A stretch of 64,000 bases of DNA from contig NC_062988.1 in the NCBI RefSeq assembly GCF_023078275.1, forward strand, positions 2,745,501-2,809,500, given 5' to 3'. This DNA comes from Leguminivora glycinivorella. Lineage: Eukaryota > Arthropoda > Insecta > Lepidoptera > Tortricidae. This document shows, one piece after another, positions 43,919-55,018 of the stretch. Below the pieces are notes generated by a model that saw only the letters and a list, made by a program, of their open reading frames with translations, did no database searches and was not told the DNA's origin. Made by a program: the position numbers and the translations under genes. Numbering within the stretch: position 1 is the stretch's first letter; every line of letters starts with the position of its first letter.

Positions 43919-44270
43919 TGTCCATGAGGGACATTGAGTGCAACTGTTGCCCGGCTATGTGTAGCCGTGCGGTCCATGAGGGACGCGCATTGAGTGCAAC
44001 TGTTAGTTGCCCGGCTATGTGTAGCCGTGCGGTCCATGAGGGACGCGCATTGAGTGCAACTGTTAGTTGCCCGGCTATGTGTAGCCGTGCGGTCCATGAG
44101 GGACGCGCATTGAGTGCAACTGTTAGTTGCCCGGCTATGTGTAGCCGTGCGGTCCATGAGGGACGCGCATTGAGTGCAACTGTTAGTTGCCCGGCTATGT
44201 GTAGCCGTGCGGTCCATGAGGGACGCGCATTGAGTGCAACTGTTAGTTGCCCGGCTATGTGTAGCCGTGT
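43919..44270 (+). repeat. 60-bp tandem repeats, five identical units plus one variant
   Basis: Units start at 43971, 44031, 44091, 44151 and 44211 (GGTCCATGAGGGACGCGCAT ... GTAGCCGTGC). The preceding 52-bp unit (43919-43970) lacks CGCG and TAGT blocks. A GATAGCCGTGTC echo of the unit end adjoins the 3' LTR. Because 60 is divisible by 3, all frames stay open across it; the 120-200-codon frames are repeat artefacts. Confidence 0.9.
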
Positions 44271-44596
44271 CACATGTGAAACTTAATCGTAGTTTTGAGT
44301 CGGATAGCGAGTCCGCATTTGAAGTTGTTAGTAATCAGTGAAGCTCTGAGACCTAAATTGTGATGAACAATTATATCTAGTGGATTAGATATGTGATAAA
44401 TGTCGTTATGACGTTTTGTATATTGATTGAGTAGTATTCATCGCGAAATGTTATTGATTTTGTGGATTTATAACAATTAATGAAGTTTCATTTAATTTAT
44501 GACCTCTGTGGGTCAGGAGTGACCGAGCAATATGATCCTGTGCGCAAAATTTGTTACAGGTTAACACACAGGGACGTGTGTCGCGCAGGATAGCCG

Positions 44597-45002
44597 TGTC
44601 GGGAAGTCATCAGTACGAGACATCAATTGATTACCTACGAAACGCAAGCGCAGCGTTGGCGCGCTTCTACTGAGTCTGACCTGACGTACCTGCACGACCA
44701 GTGGTAGGGTTCAGGTATAAAACCAGTGTCGCCTGACCGGCAACGGTCATTATGATTTTGTAATTACTTGGTTACTGGTCACTGGTGCGTGCAGACGTAT
44801 CAGGACAGGAACAGTATCACGTTTCGTATCATGTCCTGTTGTTAATTAATTGTTCTAAACCAAGTCGTTTACCTATCAGTTACTGTAAAATTGAAAGTGT
44901 GTAAAATAAATCATTGATTACTATCGTCTTCGTCTCAATCCTCGATGACCCAGCAACGCCCCGATGTGTGAAAATGGTGCCAATCCTGACATGTCACCGA
45001 CA
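44597..45002 (+). repeat. 3' LTR
   Basis: Same length and, by eye, the same sequence as the 5' LTR, so insertion was recent. Followed by the second TGTA. Confidence 0.9.
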
Positions 45003-45006
45003 TGTA

Positions 45007-45649
45007 AATCTTATCATTCGTGTTATTACAAAAGCCTGTACTATAAACATCCTATAATATGTTCCAGTGAACAAAGAACAGTGTTCCCTGTAATATACAT
45101 AATCATAATAATTAAATGTCGCGAGACTCCCTTATCACCGGTCCTGAGGCTACTGACCAGGGAACATCATTTCCATTACAATACACAGATGCCTTAAACA
45201 CAATCCAGAAAATTCTACATCAATTGCTGCTTTCAAACTAGATTATATATGATCAACACTAATCCAAGCAGCAATGGTTACGGCGCTGTGTTGAATTAAC
45301 GCTGCGAAAATCGTTTAGTGGTAAAGCCATGTGTCAGAGTAAGAACCAGTTAGGCAAATTATCTGCGAAGAATCAGTGACTCCACCTGCCTGCCTGTCTT
45401 CATTTATTTTTTATGTGTGCGTGCAACTGCGTCTGTGTGCGTTGGCGCGATTGTTTTTACCCGTTCAATAATAGCTTTTTTTATTCTGTCAGTTTTCATT
45501 AAGCTTTATTTGCTGTTCTTTAATGAGAATCTTGCTTGGTCACGCTTAAGACAATGATATATAACATTGCCACTGTCTAGTCTTATCCATCATTATAACA
45601 TCAATATTTAAAACAAAAAGCGTAACGTGTGTTACAAATCTTGGAGCAA
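45007..45649. other. No recognised feature
   Basis: Flank of the LTR element. No frame or repeat was supported. Confidence 0.35.
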
Positions 45650-46125
45650 CATAAGGCTTGTTTACACTGTGTGTAGTAGCAAGTGCAGGTGTTAAATGAT
45701 TAGTTAACATTTTTTACCCGGTTAAGTGTTTAGTAGTCGTTTACACATTGCTTAGTTGAGCAAAGTGGAGGACGACCAACGATATTCTAATGCAACGCTG
45801 TCAGTTGGAAGTCTCCAACTGACAGCGTTGTACGTTTAACGCACAGTGTTGCCAACTCGAATTTTGAAATACCCCTTCCCATTTTCATTTCCACATTACG
45901 AAGTTACACTTCTTCCGCATAGAGACTCTATGCACTATTTGTTTGGAGTAAGGGGAGTATGCAGCTGAGCGGGGGATCTAGTTAACAGACAAAATAGACC
46001 GAGCGTTTATTCACTTTGCTCCACAGTCTCACTTGTCACTTAACTGTCTGGCCGTTTACGCGTTGTTTTTACTAATCACTTAACACCTGCACTTCTCACT
46101 AATCAATGTGTAAACAGCCCTTAAG
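45650..46125. mobile_element. Foldback MITE with inner hairpin
   Basis: The ends share, inverted, GGCTTGTTTACAC/GTGTAAACAGCCC and AGTGCAGGTGTTAA, with further partial matches (GAGCAAAGTG) deeper in. A perfect hairpin CAACGCTGTCAGTTGGA / TCCAACTGACAGCGTTG lies at about 45792-45830. Non-coding. Confidence 0.6.
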
Positions 46126-46358
46126 GCCTGCCACATACGAGATTTTTCAATCAGCGACGCAGCGTGAGGCCTAATTAAAAGTATAATGATCTGGATGCGT
46201 ACACGCATAAAAACAGACTTTGTTCTGGGAATGTTTTTAATTGGGTACATTAGAATAAGTAAATAATGCTCATGCTTTAACGGTGATATCGTGGAGATAA
46301 TTTGATAATTAAAAATATTTCAACAGGTTTCATGTTTAGTTTGTTAGCATAGTTTTAT
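46126..46358. other. No recognised feature
   Basis: GGCCTGCCACATACGAGATT at 46124 resembles TE-edge text, but no partner was found. Confidence 0.3.
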
Positions 46359-46473
46359 CACATGATTGTCGCGAGAGTATGATAGACTACCCATCCTTAT
46401 GTAATTAATACATTTAGACAAAGCCGTGTCATCTATCTCGTGGCGACGTACTCTCGCGACAATCATGTGCTAG
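46359..46473. mobile_element. Hairpin MITE, copy 2
   Basis: CACATGATTGTCGCGAGAGTA pairs with its inverse ending at about 46471. The centre CATCCTTATGTAATTAATAC and CGTGTCATCTATCTCG matches the copy at 21048-21184. The two copies differ at paired positions in the arms (GGCCGCGGGA against TTGTCGCGAG). Confidence 0.7.
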
Positions 46474-46711
46474 TCCTACAGATAAAGTTGTGTTGTTGGC
46501 AAGAATTTTGATAGATCGCTTGTGCAAGGGTTAAGTGTCTAAATGTCATGATTTTATAGAAGTTTGTCGTATAAAACAAGTCTTGCACTGGGCTGGCAAA
46601 ATATGTGCCTTAGCTTGGTAGTGGTAGTACTTTATTGTAGAGTAGTATTTTACACTCACATTTTTATAAGTAAAATTTTCCAGTTTGGTTAAATCAAAAC
46701 TAAACTTGTGT

Positions 46712-46860
46712 TAGAAATTATTTATTTATTTATACTTTATTGCACTTAAAAAAATGAGTTCAAATGGTGGACTTAAGGCCTTTTCTAAATTAATTAATTT
46801 TGTCTATTCTAAAATTAATTAATTATTTTTTATTCTTTAAATTAACTAGTTACAGATGTA
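46712..46860 (-). mobile_element. LINE 3' end scrap
   Basis: TTATTTATTTATACTTTATT followed by GCACTTAAAAAAATGAG and GGTGGACTTAAGGCC: the inverse of a LINE 3' end with an AAATA-type tail. No coding part. Confidence 0.45.
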
Positions 46861-46970
46861 GTGTGAGGAGATTTTCCTTTGTATTGAATCGAACGTACGA
46901 ACGTGTCATGCTATTTCAGTCAGTCTCAGTACTAGATACTGACAACTGAACTAGCATGACAAATACAAAT

Positions 46971-47207
46971 TTTTCAGTACAGATGGTCGCTTTTTTACGC
47001 ACTAGTTCGAGAAGTGGTTCATTATATGCCAGGTCGAAACTTCGGAGGGCCATCTGTACTGAAAAACGTCGTACGATATTTGCGAAATGGAATGTGTGTG
47101 TGTCGATGTTAAAACACTCCCTTCGGTCGTGTTTTAATTTATCGCCACTCGTTTCGAACTTCCTTTTTTACGCACTTGTATCGTAATGTACTATTTCCGG
47201 AAAAATA
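46971..47207 (+). mobile_element. Family M repeat, copy 1
   Basis: TTTTCAGTACAGATGG at 46971-46986 pairs perfectly with 47050-47065. The remainder includes ACACTCCCTTCGGTCGTGTT and GCACTTGTATCGTAATGTAC. Also at 48229-48714 and, partial, 63893-64000. A second stem, GTCATGCTA / TAGCATGAC, lies just upstream (46904-46960). Confidence 0.7.
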
Positions 47208-48228
47208 CGAAGGAAACCCTTTTCGCACTACTACTGTATTTAACTTATAATATATATCAATTGAATTTTGTACATTTAAACTGGTGGCAACTCCCAGAAC
47301 GCCACGTTTTCGCTTATGTAAAATCAAGGTATATCTTGATTTGATTTTTATAAACTTCTAATTTCATAATAGCACCTACTTTCAATTACAAAACCAATTA
47401 GTGATGTGCTTCAAATTAAAATAGTTCAATCTAGTTCCCGCGCTTCCTGTACTATGAAATAAATCAAAATCAATTAAAATCTTAGCGAGCAAGAATTGAT
47501 TAGTTGGCGAGATTAATGCATATTATTTTATATTATAATTAAGACGTTTTCATTTACATTCAATGTATGCGATCAGAAATTTATGAGTTGATTACTTGCT
47601 GAAGATTGCTGGTAGCGTCAGCGTGCTTGTCAGTTTTCAAAGTAATTACGAGGGTAATGTTTCCTTCTCTTTTGAGTCGAATGTTTAGGCAACATAGCAC
47701 AGGCCGTGAGATTTCAAAACACCCTCGGTTTTGGACACTAAGCGTTTCGTTATTGTAGCCCAAGCGATCGTCACCTTGGCTAGCCCGCCTGATGAAGAGC
47801 AGGAAGAAAAGGCGATTTGTTGTCTGCGTAAAATTTTAGCATGTTATATTTCAGGTAATTTTTTTATCCACGTCAAATCCGGGTAATGGGTAGTAGTTTC
47901 TTAAAAAATAAAACAGTGTGTGGTGTTCCTCCGCGCCGAAGAATTGAAACTTTGTAACATAACCTCAAAAATATTTTGTCAAGTGACCATCATCACGTCA
48001 TTGCGTTTAGTTACGTCCATTTTTTACTGTTTTATGTCACTGACTGGGTGAGTGAATAAGTGACTGAGTGAGTTTCGCAACACTGACTGAATGTCACGCT
48101 GTCACTTGGAAGTCATATTGGAAGTTTCACTTCAAAAATTCTTCATATCTCATGTACTCATATTATAGGAAGATCACTATTTTATTTTCATCTTAAAATG
48201 TCATCACACTAAAAAAGTGAATAACCCA
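47208..48228. other. No recognised feature
   Basis: Short frames only; no repeat matches. Confidence 0.35.
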
Positions 48229-48714
48229 TTCAGTACAGATGGTGTTTTTTTTACATACTAGTGCGAGAAATGGTCCATTTCTTGTCAGGTCGAAGCTTCG
48301 GAGGGCCATCTGTACTGAAAACGGCGTATACGGTACACATGCAAAAGGGATTTTGTAACTCGTGTCGATTGACGACTGGTCTGGCTCAGTCGGTAGTGAC
48401 CCTGCCTTCTAAGCCGCGGTCCTGGGTTCGAATCCCGGTAAGGGCATTTATTTGTGTGATGAGCACAGATATTTGTTCCAGAGTCATGGATGTTTTCTAT
48501 GTATATAAGTATGTATTTATCTATTTAAGTATGTATATCGTCGCTTAGCACTCATAGTACAAGCTTTGCTTAGTTTGGGGCTAAGTTGATCTCTGTAAGG
48601 TGTTCCCAATATTTATTTATTTATTTAAAACACTCTTTGGTCGTGTTTTAATTTATCGCCACTCATTTCGAACTTCCTTTCTTTCGCACTTGTATCGTAA
48701 TGTACTATTATTGC
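48229..48714 (+). mobile_element. Family M repeat, copy 2, split by SINE-1
   Basis: The left part to 48370 has CAGTACAGATGG/CCATCTGTACTG arms. The right part from 48628 (AAAACACTCTTTGGTCGTGT to ATCGTAATGTACTATT) continues it. In copy 1 the parts join as TGTCGATGTTAAAACACTC. Confidence 0.75.
48371..48627 (+). mobile_element. SINE-1, full-length copy inside family M
   Basis: Head: box A TGGCTCAGTCGGTAGTG, then CTAAGCCGCGGTCCTG, box B GGTTCGAATCCC. Body: TTTGTGTGATGAGCACAGAT and GAGTCATGGATGTTTTCTAT. End TTATTTATTTATTT, a short tail. tRNA-derived, RNA polymerase III type, non-coding. Confidence 0.8.
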
Positions 48715-50283
48715 GGACGCTACATCATCAGATGCGATAAATGGATCAGCATCAGCATCTCCCGCCATTATCGGCCGATTACTCACCTCACTACCGGCGT
48801 ACGTGTGAATTGCATCCGTAAAACCAACTTAAAACTGCGTCGATTTTGTCGTTATATTCATTAAATACTCAATTACCTTTAATTAACCAACTTCTGCTTC
48901 TGTCTTTTCAAATTTTTTTACGTACTTAATGATGTTATTATTGCATTTTTTTAAAATATATATTTAATATTGGGCAGCATACCAGAATATATAAAATTTA
49001 CATACGGCTAATCATTTTTCATCTTTTTATCTTTATTATATGTTTTGATCAGTGTTTTGATAGACTGTATTTTGTTTGTATACATCTTTAACGCGTTTTG
49101 ATTAGGTAAGTCCTTAGGGTTTTAAAGAGTAAACCGACACAATTTTACATAACTGGACTAATCCATTTTTTCATTATTATACTATGATGTTGAGTTCTAC
49201 ATCCACTGAAGATATATATATAACCGGAGGACACTTCATACACAGATGCAATTTAATACATGAAAAGTGAATCAGGTTTGAGTTGTGGCCTCCCAGACAA
49301 CGATATATATAATATACAAATACTCATATAGGTACTTAAAAAACCTCCATGACTTAGGAATATCTCTGCTCATCAAAATTTTTTTGTTAAATTAAATTTT
49401 AATAAGAAATAACACGCCATCGGGAATCTCCATTTATTTTTATTCATTTTCTGTTAACCGTCTAGTTCCTATAACACCTACCCTGTGTTAGAAAGCACTA
49501 TTAAGAAACATTGTAGCTGATTTTATCTCAAAATCCTCATAACAATAATAATCTTAAAACAGCTGGTCAGACTCTATAACACCGGAAACCGGCCCCCCTT
49601 AAATTATCCGTAACTTAACATCACTTACTCCCATAACCATTATTCTGGCTCGTTTCCTTAGGACCTGTATTTCTAAGGACTTGGACAAACGCTAAGCTTA
49701 TAGACAAGTTAATAATAAGGATAAGATGATTAACCTTTTTTTTTGACGGAGTGGGAATGCTGTTACGCACGATGTGTGGGACTCTCCGTTTCTTTCCCCT
49801 CCCGTAGCGAGAGGGGGGAAACTTGGCCCTACCCACTGAACCCACTCCGGCGTTTCATCTTCTCTGCCGTTTTTGAGGGCGCGCTGGGATCGATTGTATG
49901 TTCATCATTGTCATTCACCACGGCGATTAAGCTGCCAATAAAGTTAGGTTTGGGTCATTTTTTCGCGCGTGCGTGAAGCGAAGTGTTTGTAAGGATCGTA
50001 GCAATTGAAAATCAGTTATGTCTGCCTAGCCCCCTGGGAAACAGGTGTCAGTGTATGTATACGTATGTTTTCGGGCGTGTGTTGTTTATCTGCCGCTTTC
50101 AGTTTTCCCATAGTCGCCTTATAGGATACCTACGGAATGAGATAGTTTGGTGATTGATCATATTTTTTTCCCACGCACGTTTTTCTTTGTATCGAAACTA
50201 AACCTACCTACGGTTAAAATGTAAGTTAAAGGTTCTGAGTGGTTTTGACCGAAACAAGGCTTGATACTGAGACGAAAATTAAA
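48715..50283. other. No recognised gene
   Basis: Includes a hairpin near 49792-49822 (TTTCCCCTCCCGTAGCGAGA with GGGGGGAAAC). Otherwise nothing was supported. Confidence 0.35.
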
Positions 50284-50797
50284 AAAAACCGGCCATTAGC
50301 GTGTTGGGCCACGCTCAGTGTAGGGTTCCGTAGTTTCTCGTATTTTTTTTTCAAAAACTGTTCAACCTATTAAGTTCAAAATAATTTTCCTAGAAATTTG
50401 TTATAAAGCTCTACTTTTGTGATTTTTTAAATATTTTTTAAACTTATGGTTCAAAAGTTAAACGCACATTTTTTTTTACTTTTGGAGCGATTATTTCCGA
50501 AAATATTAACAGTATCTAAAAAATACCTATGCCATAATATATCACACGTTAGGGTTGAAACGAAAAAAAAATCACTCCCCACTTACGTCTAGCGGGACGG
50601 GGGGGGGGGGGGGTACCCTAATAAAACATTTTTTTCCACTTTTTATTTTACCACTTTGTCGGCGTGATTCACATTTGGTACCAAATTTCAGCTTTCTAGT
50701 TTTAACGGTCAATGAGATTATCCGCGGACGGACGGACGGACAGACAGACATGGCGAAACTATAAGGGTTCCTAGTTGACTATGGAACCCTAAAAAAA
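50284..50797 (+). mobile_element. Family D repeat, copy 5
   Basis: ACCGGCCATTAGCGTGTTGG start, poly(G) run at 50598-50612, GGAC microsatellite at about 50724-50745, and end GACTATGGAACCCTAAAA. Full length but diverged. Confidence 0.75.
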
Positions 50798-51540
50798 CTT
50801 CAGTAGGCCTAATTTTATGAAACCAGTCTATATTGTCAAAGCATCTCTAACACACACCCATTTCCGTCACAAAGGAGAATTGTCGCCGACATTAAACGTT
50901 CAATCGCTTCATTCAACGATTGTTTAATTTATGAGGCTCATTTGCGGATCGTGAAATAAGGAAGGGCCTTTAATTGACCAACAATTAATGATCGTCTTGA
51001 AGAATAGGCCCTTTAAGGCTTTATTTAATTTACTGAGACTTGCATATGCTAGTTCTATAATTGGCTAGTTATTTAGAAACTATTTTTTTTTTGTTTTGAA
51101 CCTGAAACATTTTTATAAGTTGATTGTATGGTAAGTAGATACTTGTTTCTTTGTATTAATAAAATTGTGAACAAATTCGAATAAATTTCATCCTGAATAA
51201 AAAAAGCGCTCATTGCGAATAGAACAATCTTTAGCATAGTATGCCCGCAACTTCCTTTGCGTGGAATAAACTCGAATGAAGGTTTTTAAAAACCTTAAGG
51301 TTTTTAGATACCTAGTGAAACTTTTTCTGTAGGTCGAGCAGCGGATGGTCCATACAAGCGATTCCCACCGGCTTACCTAAAATTGATTAATAGTAAAATA
51401 CCTAATGTTTAGATAGGTTTATTTTTGCTCAGTGTTGCCTAGCAGAAATTTTCACCAGCCGCCACTGGTACCTACCTGTACATTAAGAGGAAAAGATCTA
51501 TACTAGACGAATCATCACAGTTGATTTCGCATCGGTTATT
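50798..51540. other. No recognised feature
   Basis: AT-rich with no supported frame. Confidence 0.35.
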
Positions 51541-51770
51541 TTTAACCCCCGACGCAAAAACGAAGGGGTGTTATAAGTTTGACGTGTCTGTCTGTCTGTG
51601 TGTGTCTGTCTGTGGCATCGTAGCTCTCGAACGGATGAACCGATTTTGATTTTTTTTTGTCTGAAAGCTGAGTTAGTCGGGAGTGTTCTTACCATGTTTC
51701 ATGAAAATCGGTCCACTAGGTCGCGGTCGGGGGTTTTTTCAAAATTTTAATTTTGTGGTTAGGTTAGGTT
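51541..51770 (-). repeat. Family E repeat, copy 2
   Basis: Inverse of 21899-22179. Starts TTTAACCCCCGACGCAAAAA and ends CAAAATTTTAATTTTGTGGT, with a TGTCTGTC microsatellite at 51583-51615. Confidence 0.7.
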
Positions 51771-51907
51771 ATACAATATACATAAAATATTTGTACCAGA
51801 CACATTTTATAAGTTGTTTGACCTGATACTTTTAATGCTGTCCGTAATTTAACAGTCACCTGTGACCGTATCGTGGTCGTGTTTTCGTCACTAATCATGC
51901 GTCACTT

Positions 51908-52188
51908 TGGGCATTTTCAGAATTTGGGACCCCCCAATTAGCGTAAGTCGTTAACAAAAATTAACTCACTGTCAGTTTTTTTGACGATAATTAAGCATGA
52001 AATTTCTATAAAAATATAGTTTTTCTGTTAATTACATAAACTTTAAGCGATAATCTATATTCAGAATGTGAAAAAAGTAAATTTTTAGACAGATTTCATG
52101 CTTAATCGTCGTCACAAAACTGACAGCGACTTAATTTTTGTTAACAACTTACGCTAATTGGGGGGTCCCAAATTCTAAAAATGCCCCA
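51908..52188. mobile_element. MITE with ~100-bp terminal inverted repeats
   Basis: 281 bp. The arms share GGGCATTTT, AGAATTTGGGACCCCCCAAT, TAGCGTAAGT, GTTAACAAAAATTAA and ATTAAGCATGAAAT, with about eight differences. The short AT-rich loop holds no gene. Confidence 0.8.
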
Positions 52189-52610
52189 CATACATACTCG
52201 TTAGAACTTTACAGACATGGTGAAAAATGATATATACAGCCATCCATCTTAGCCCTGGTAAAATAATATCGTACAAAATGAAGTCTGCATAAATATCTGA
52301 CCTCTTACGGCTCCAAAAATAAGATTATGTCAAATCTTTTTGCAGCCTTTTTTTCTGCGATGAACGATGACAGCTAGTTAGAAAAGGTACACAAATTGAA
52401 TCATAGCATCTTCCTTTTAGCAAAGCACAAACTAACTGTATAGCGGCTAGTATGTTTCAAAGTGAAAATTGGAATACCAGAGGAACGCAAAATTTCCCAC
52501 TAGCATAAGACGTAATAAGCGGCGTGGCAAAGGCCGCCACTTTACCTTACCTGTATTCCAATGTAGATGAGACGAAAGTTGGGTTAGCCAGAGAATAGAA
52601 CGCATTTCTC

Positions 52611-52679
52611 ACATTATAGTAAGGTCCGACCGAGATTCTCGGCCACGAATAAATTGTATGGAGGACCTTACATTATAGT
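52611..52679. mobile_element. 49-bp mini-element with 10-bp direct repeats
   Basis: ACATTATAGT at 52611-52620 and 52670-52679 flanks a 49-bp segment that starts AAGGTCC and ends GGACCTT. The pattern fits a tiny deletion derivative of a transposon making 9-10-bp duplications, or chance. Confidence 0.45.
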
Positions 52680-53837
52680 ATAAGACTTGGTTGAAGAATA
52701 CGCAGAAAATGTAGTGACTAGTGAATTATGTCCTACATTGACCAAAACACTGATTTAAAGACAAGGACGTATATAAGGGGGGGGTTCAGGAGGTTCAAAC
52801 CCCCCCCTTAGGCAGGGCCGGATTAAGGGTAGAGCGAGTGGAGCGGCCGCTCTAGGCGCCACATGGTAAGGGGGCGCCAAAATCGAGAATGTGGAAAAAT
52901 CCATACAAAAAATTATACGTTGCGTGGGCGCGCACGTACATATCACAAAATGGCAAGAGGATTCGGAAATTAATCCACCTATTGAAAATCTAGATTTGTA
53001 ATTCAGATTAAGTGGAAAGTTGCACCATATTGCCATTTATAAGGGCGCTGTTGCTAGGGTGCCGTAAAAGGAGGATTCTAGCCCTTGACGAACCACATTG
53101 TGCGGTGAACGGCAAAGTTACGTCGCTATCCAAATGCAAAAATATGAGTCTACCCGATAGTCCAAAGCGGAGTTCCTCATAAAGCCAAAGGCGCAAAACG
53201 TCTCAGAGAGGCGCAATTTTGTGAGTCGCAGCATATGGTGAGCGAATTTCAAAGCACTCAGATCACTTAGTGGCAAAATACCGAAATGGGCGTCCCGACG
53301 GTGACGATCGAGTCCGTAGTTAATCTCTTAATTAACTCTTAAGCATTATTATAAAAATAATAGTGATGGCGAAATAAAAGGCCTAAAAGTCGGGAACATA
53401 GACGCCCTGTGAAGTCAAAATACCCCAAAATATGTCAAAGACCTCCAGAATGCAGCTCTGCAGAATGCAGACGATAAAAGCTTGAAAGTTCGCGGATTCC
53501 CCGCTGGCACCTTGTCTTAATTAATCGAGTCAATAGGAAAAAAATTCGCGCTTACTATTTATAATTATCTGCTCTTTTAGTTAGGACAAATTCCGAATTT
53601 GCTTTCCTGACTTGGCCACTATAGTGCTCCATTTTGTTTGTTATTTTATGTACATGATATTCACGTTCAGCCACACGTAACTATACTAGGGTGCGGCTAC
53701 GAAAGTTCAACCATTTGTCCCTTTCGCACTCTGTCTGATGAAATCCATAAATTTTGTATTGCGTTAATCTTCAAATTACGGCATTACTATGAAAAAAATT
53801 TCGCGCTCGCTACGCTCGCGATTTATTTTCCTACGTA

Positions 53838-54441
53838 GTGAAACTTCTTCATAAGGGCGCCGAAAATTTATGCCCTGGCGGTGAACTAGTGGCACCTCGT
53901 ACAACTGGTCGCCAAACCCATCGCAATAATGTTCCAGGGGAAACTGCGGAGATATACTACCAGCGAAACGTATATTATCCTTTCTTGGAACATTTGATAT
54001 CCGAGTTAGACGCCCGATTCCAACCTCATGAATACGCAGTTGGCACATTACAAAAGGTCTTGCCAACGAAGACTAATGTTGACAACGCCACAAAAACGGA
54101 ACTACTGAAAGCTGCTGAACTTTTTCTCCACAAATTCAAATCTGAATACGAACTCTGGCATAATCATTGGTCAACCCTGGAGCCTGAAAAAAAACCTAGA
54201 ACTGCTATTGGGGCCATCGACCAGTGTGATCCAAATTTCTTTCTTTCGATCAGAAAGTTGCTATTGATACTGGCCACTTGGCCAGGTTAAAAACATTTTT
54301 GCGTAATAGGACGGGACAAGAGCGCCTCACGGGGCTAGCCCTTATATGTCTATCCATAGGGAAGTAGCTGCTCTAATAGACGCTAATGATATTGTCAATC
54401 AACTAATTTTAAGAAGAAAACGATTAAATATAGTTTTATAA
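53838..54441 (+). pseudogene. hAT transposase C-terminal remnant (hATC-type dimerisation region)
   Basis: A cut-and-paste DNA transposase fragment. The frame from 53838 has APRTTGRQTHRNN, then AEIYYQRNVYYPFLEHLISE, and ends CDPNFFLSIRKLLLILATWPG, where a stop follows. Another frame carries on with RLKTFLRNRTGQERLTGLAL and RRKRLNIVL and stops at 54441. In this hAT group (the ZMYM1-like or 52-kDa-repressor-like set) the motif after ILATLP is a conserved ERSFS-type box before the R-L-K-T segment. Here that box is gone, so a short deletion removed it and shifted the frame. The N-terminal zinc finger and the DDE core are missing upstream, replaced by repeat-like DNA. The start codon is arbitrary. 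Not a host gene as far as the sequence shows. Confidence 0.75.
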
Positions 54442-54487
54442 GGAAGTAGTGTCTTTTACACTGATTTAAACTTTCATGATTATTACA

Positions 54488-54868
54488 CATAATTATTTTT
54501 AAAATCGGGACTTAATCGCGAACCAAAAAACATCGCAATTTCAATCGGGACGAAGGTTTTAGGATCTCATCCACATGGAATCCTGTCATTAATAAGTTTA
54601 AGCCGAAAATAATATAGACAGTCGTTAAATCGAATATCGTCAGAGTTGTATGTCGACAGAGTAACATCCCTAGTGCGCAAACAGTTCAAGTTGATAATCA
54701 AAACCAAGTGCGGGTAGTTCGAAAAACTCGCGCGGCTGTCAGAAGGTGTTGATGTCATTTCAAGCCAGTCTTCTCCGAGACCACGGGGACAACGCCGTCT
54801 TTGAAACGTTAGAGGTCAGTTTAATATGTAGTTATACGCGATTAAGTCCCGATTTTAAAAATAATTGG
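54488..54868. mobile_element. TIR MITE with ~30-bp inverted repeats
   Basis: AATTATTTTTAAAATCGGGA plus CTTAATCGCG at the left is matched inversely at 54838-54868. 381 bp, non-coding. The interior includes GTTGATAATCAAAACC and GGTGTTGATGTCATTTCAAG. It inserted just 3' of the transposase remnant. Confidence 0.7.
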
Positions 54869-55018
54869 TGTCTTTTAATTTCCCAAGTAACATTTTAGTG
54901 CTATAATTTTGGTTTTCGACGCCAAAAGCTACTATAGATGTCGTATAAAGGTTTTTGGCGTGACCGCTTGTCGTATAAAAGCCTCCAGTAACACCTTTTA
55001 GCTCTATAAGCTTATACC

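Larger units (their letters stand above)
40404..45002 (+). mobile_element. Non-autonomous Ty3/gypsy-like LTR retrotransposon
   Basis: 4.6 kb, bounded by two 406-bp LTRs that read as identical, each TGTCGG...CCGACA. The target duplication TGTA is at 40400-40403 and 45003-45006. The interior (40810-44596) has only a gag N-terminal scrap, an integrase C-terminal scrap and a tandem array. Protease, reverse transcriptase and RNase H are absent. Members of this kind (LARD-like) are copied by enzymes of related full elements. No good purine tract precedes the 3' LTR, and no primer site abuts the 5' LTR; the nearest TGG is 7 bp in (40817). Confidence 0.85.

Noticed and set aside
43671..44286. Frames of 118-200 codons with a 20-residue repeat
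   Set aside because: Product of the 60-bp tandem repeat, which keeps every frame open; present on both strands, no domain, inside a defective LTR element.
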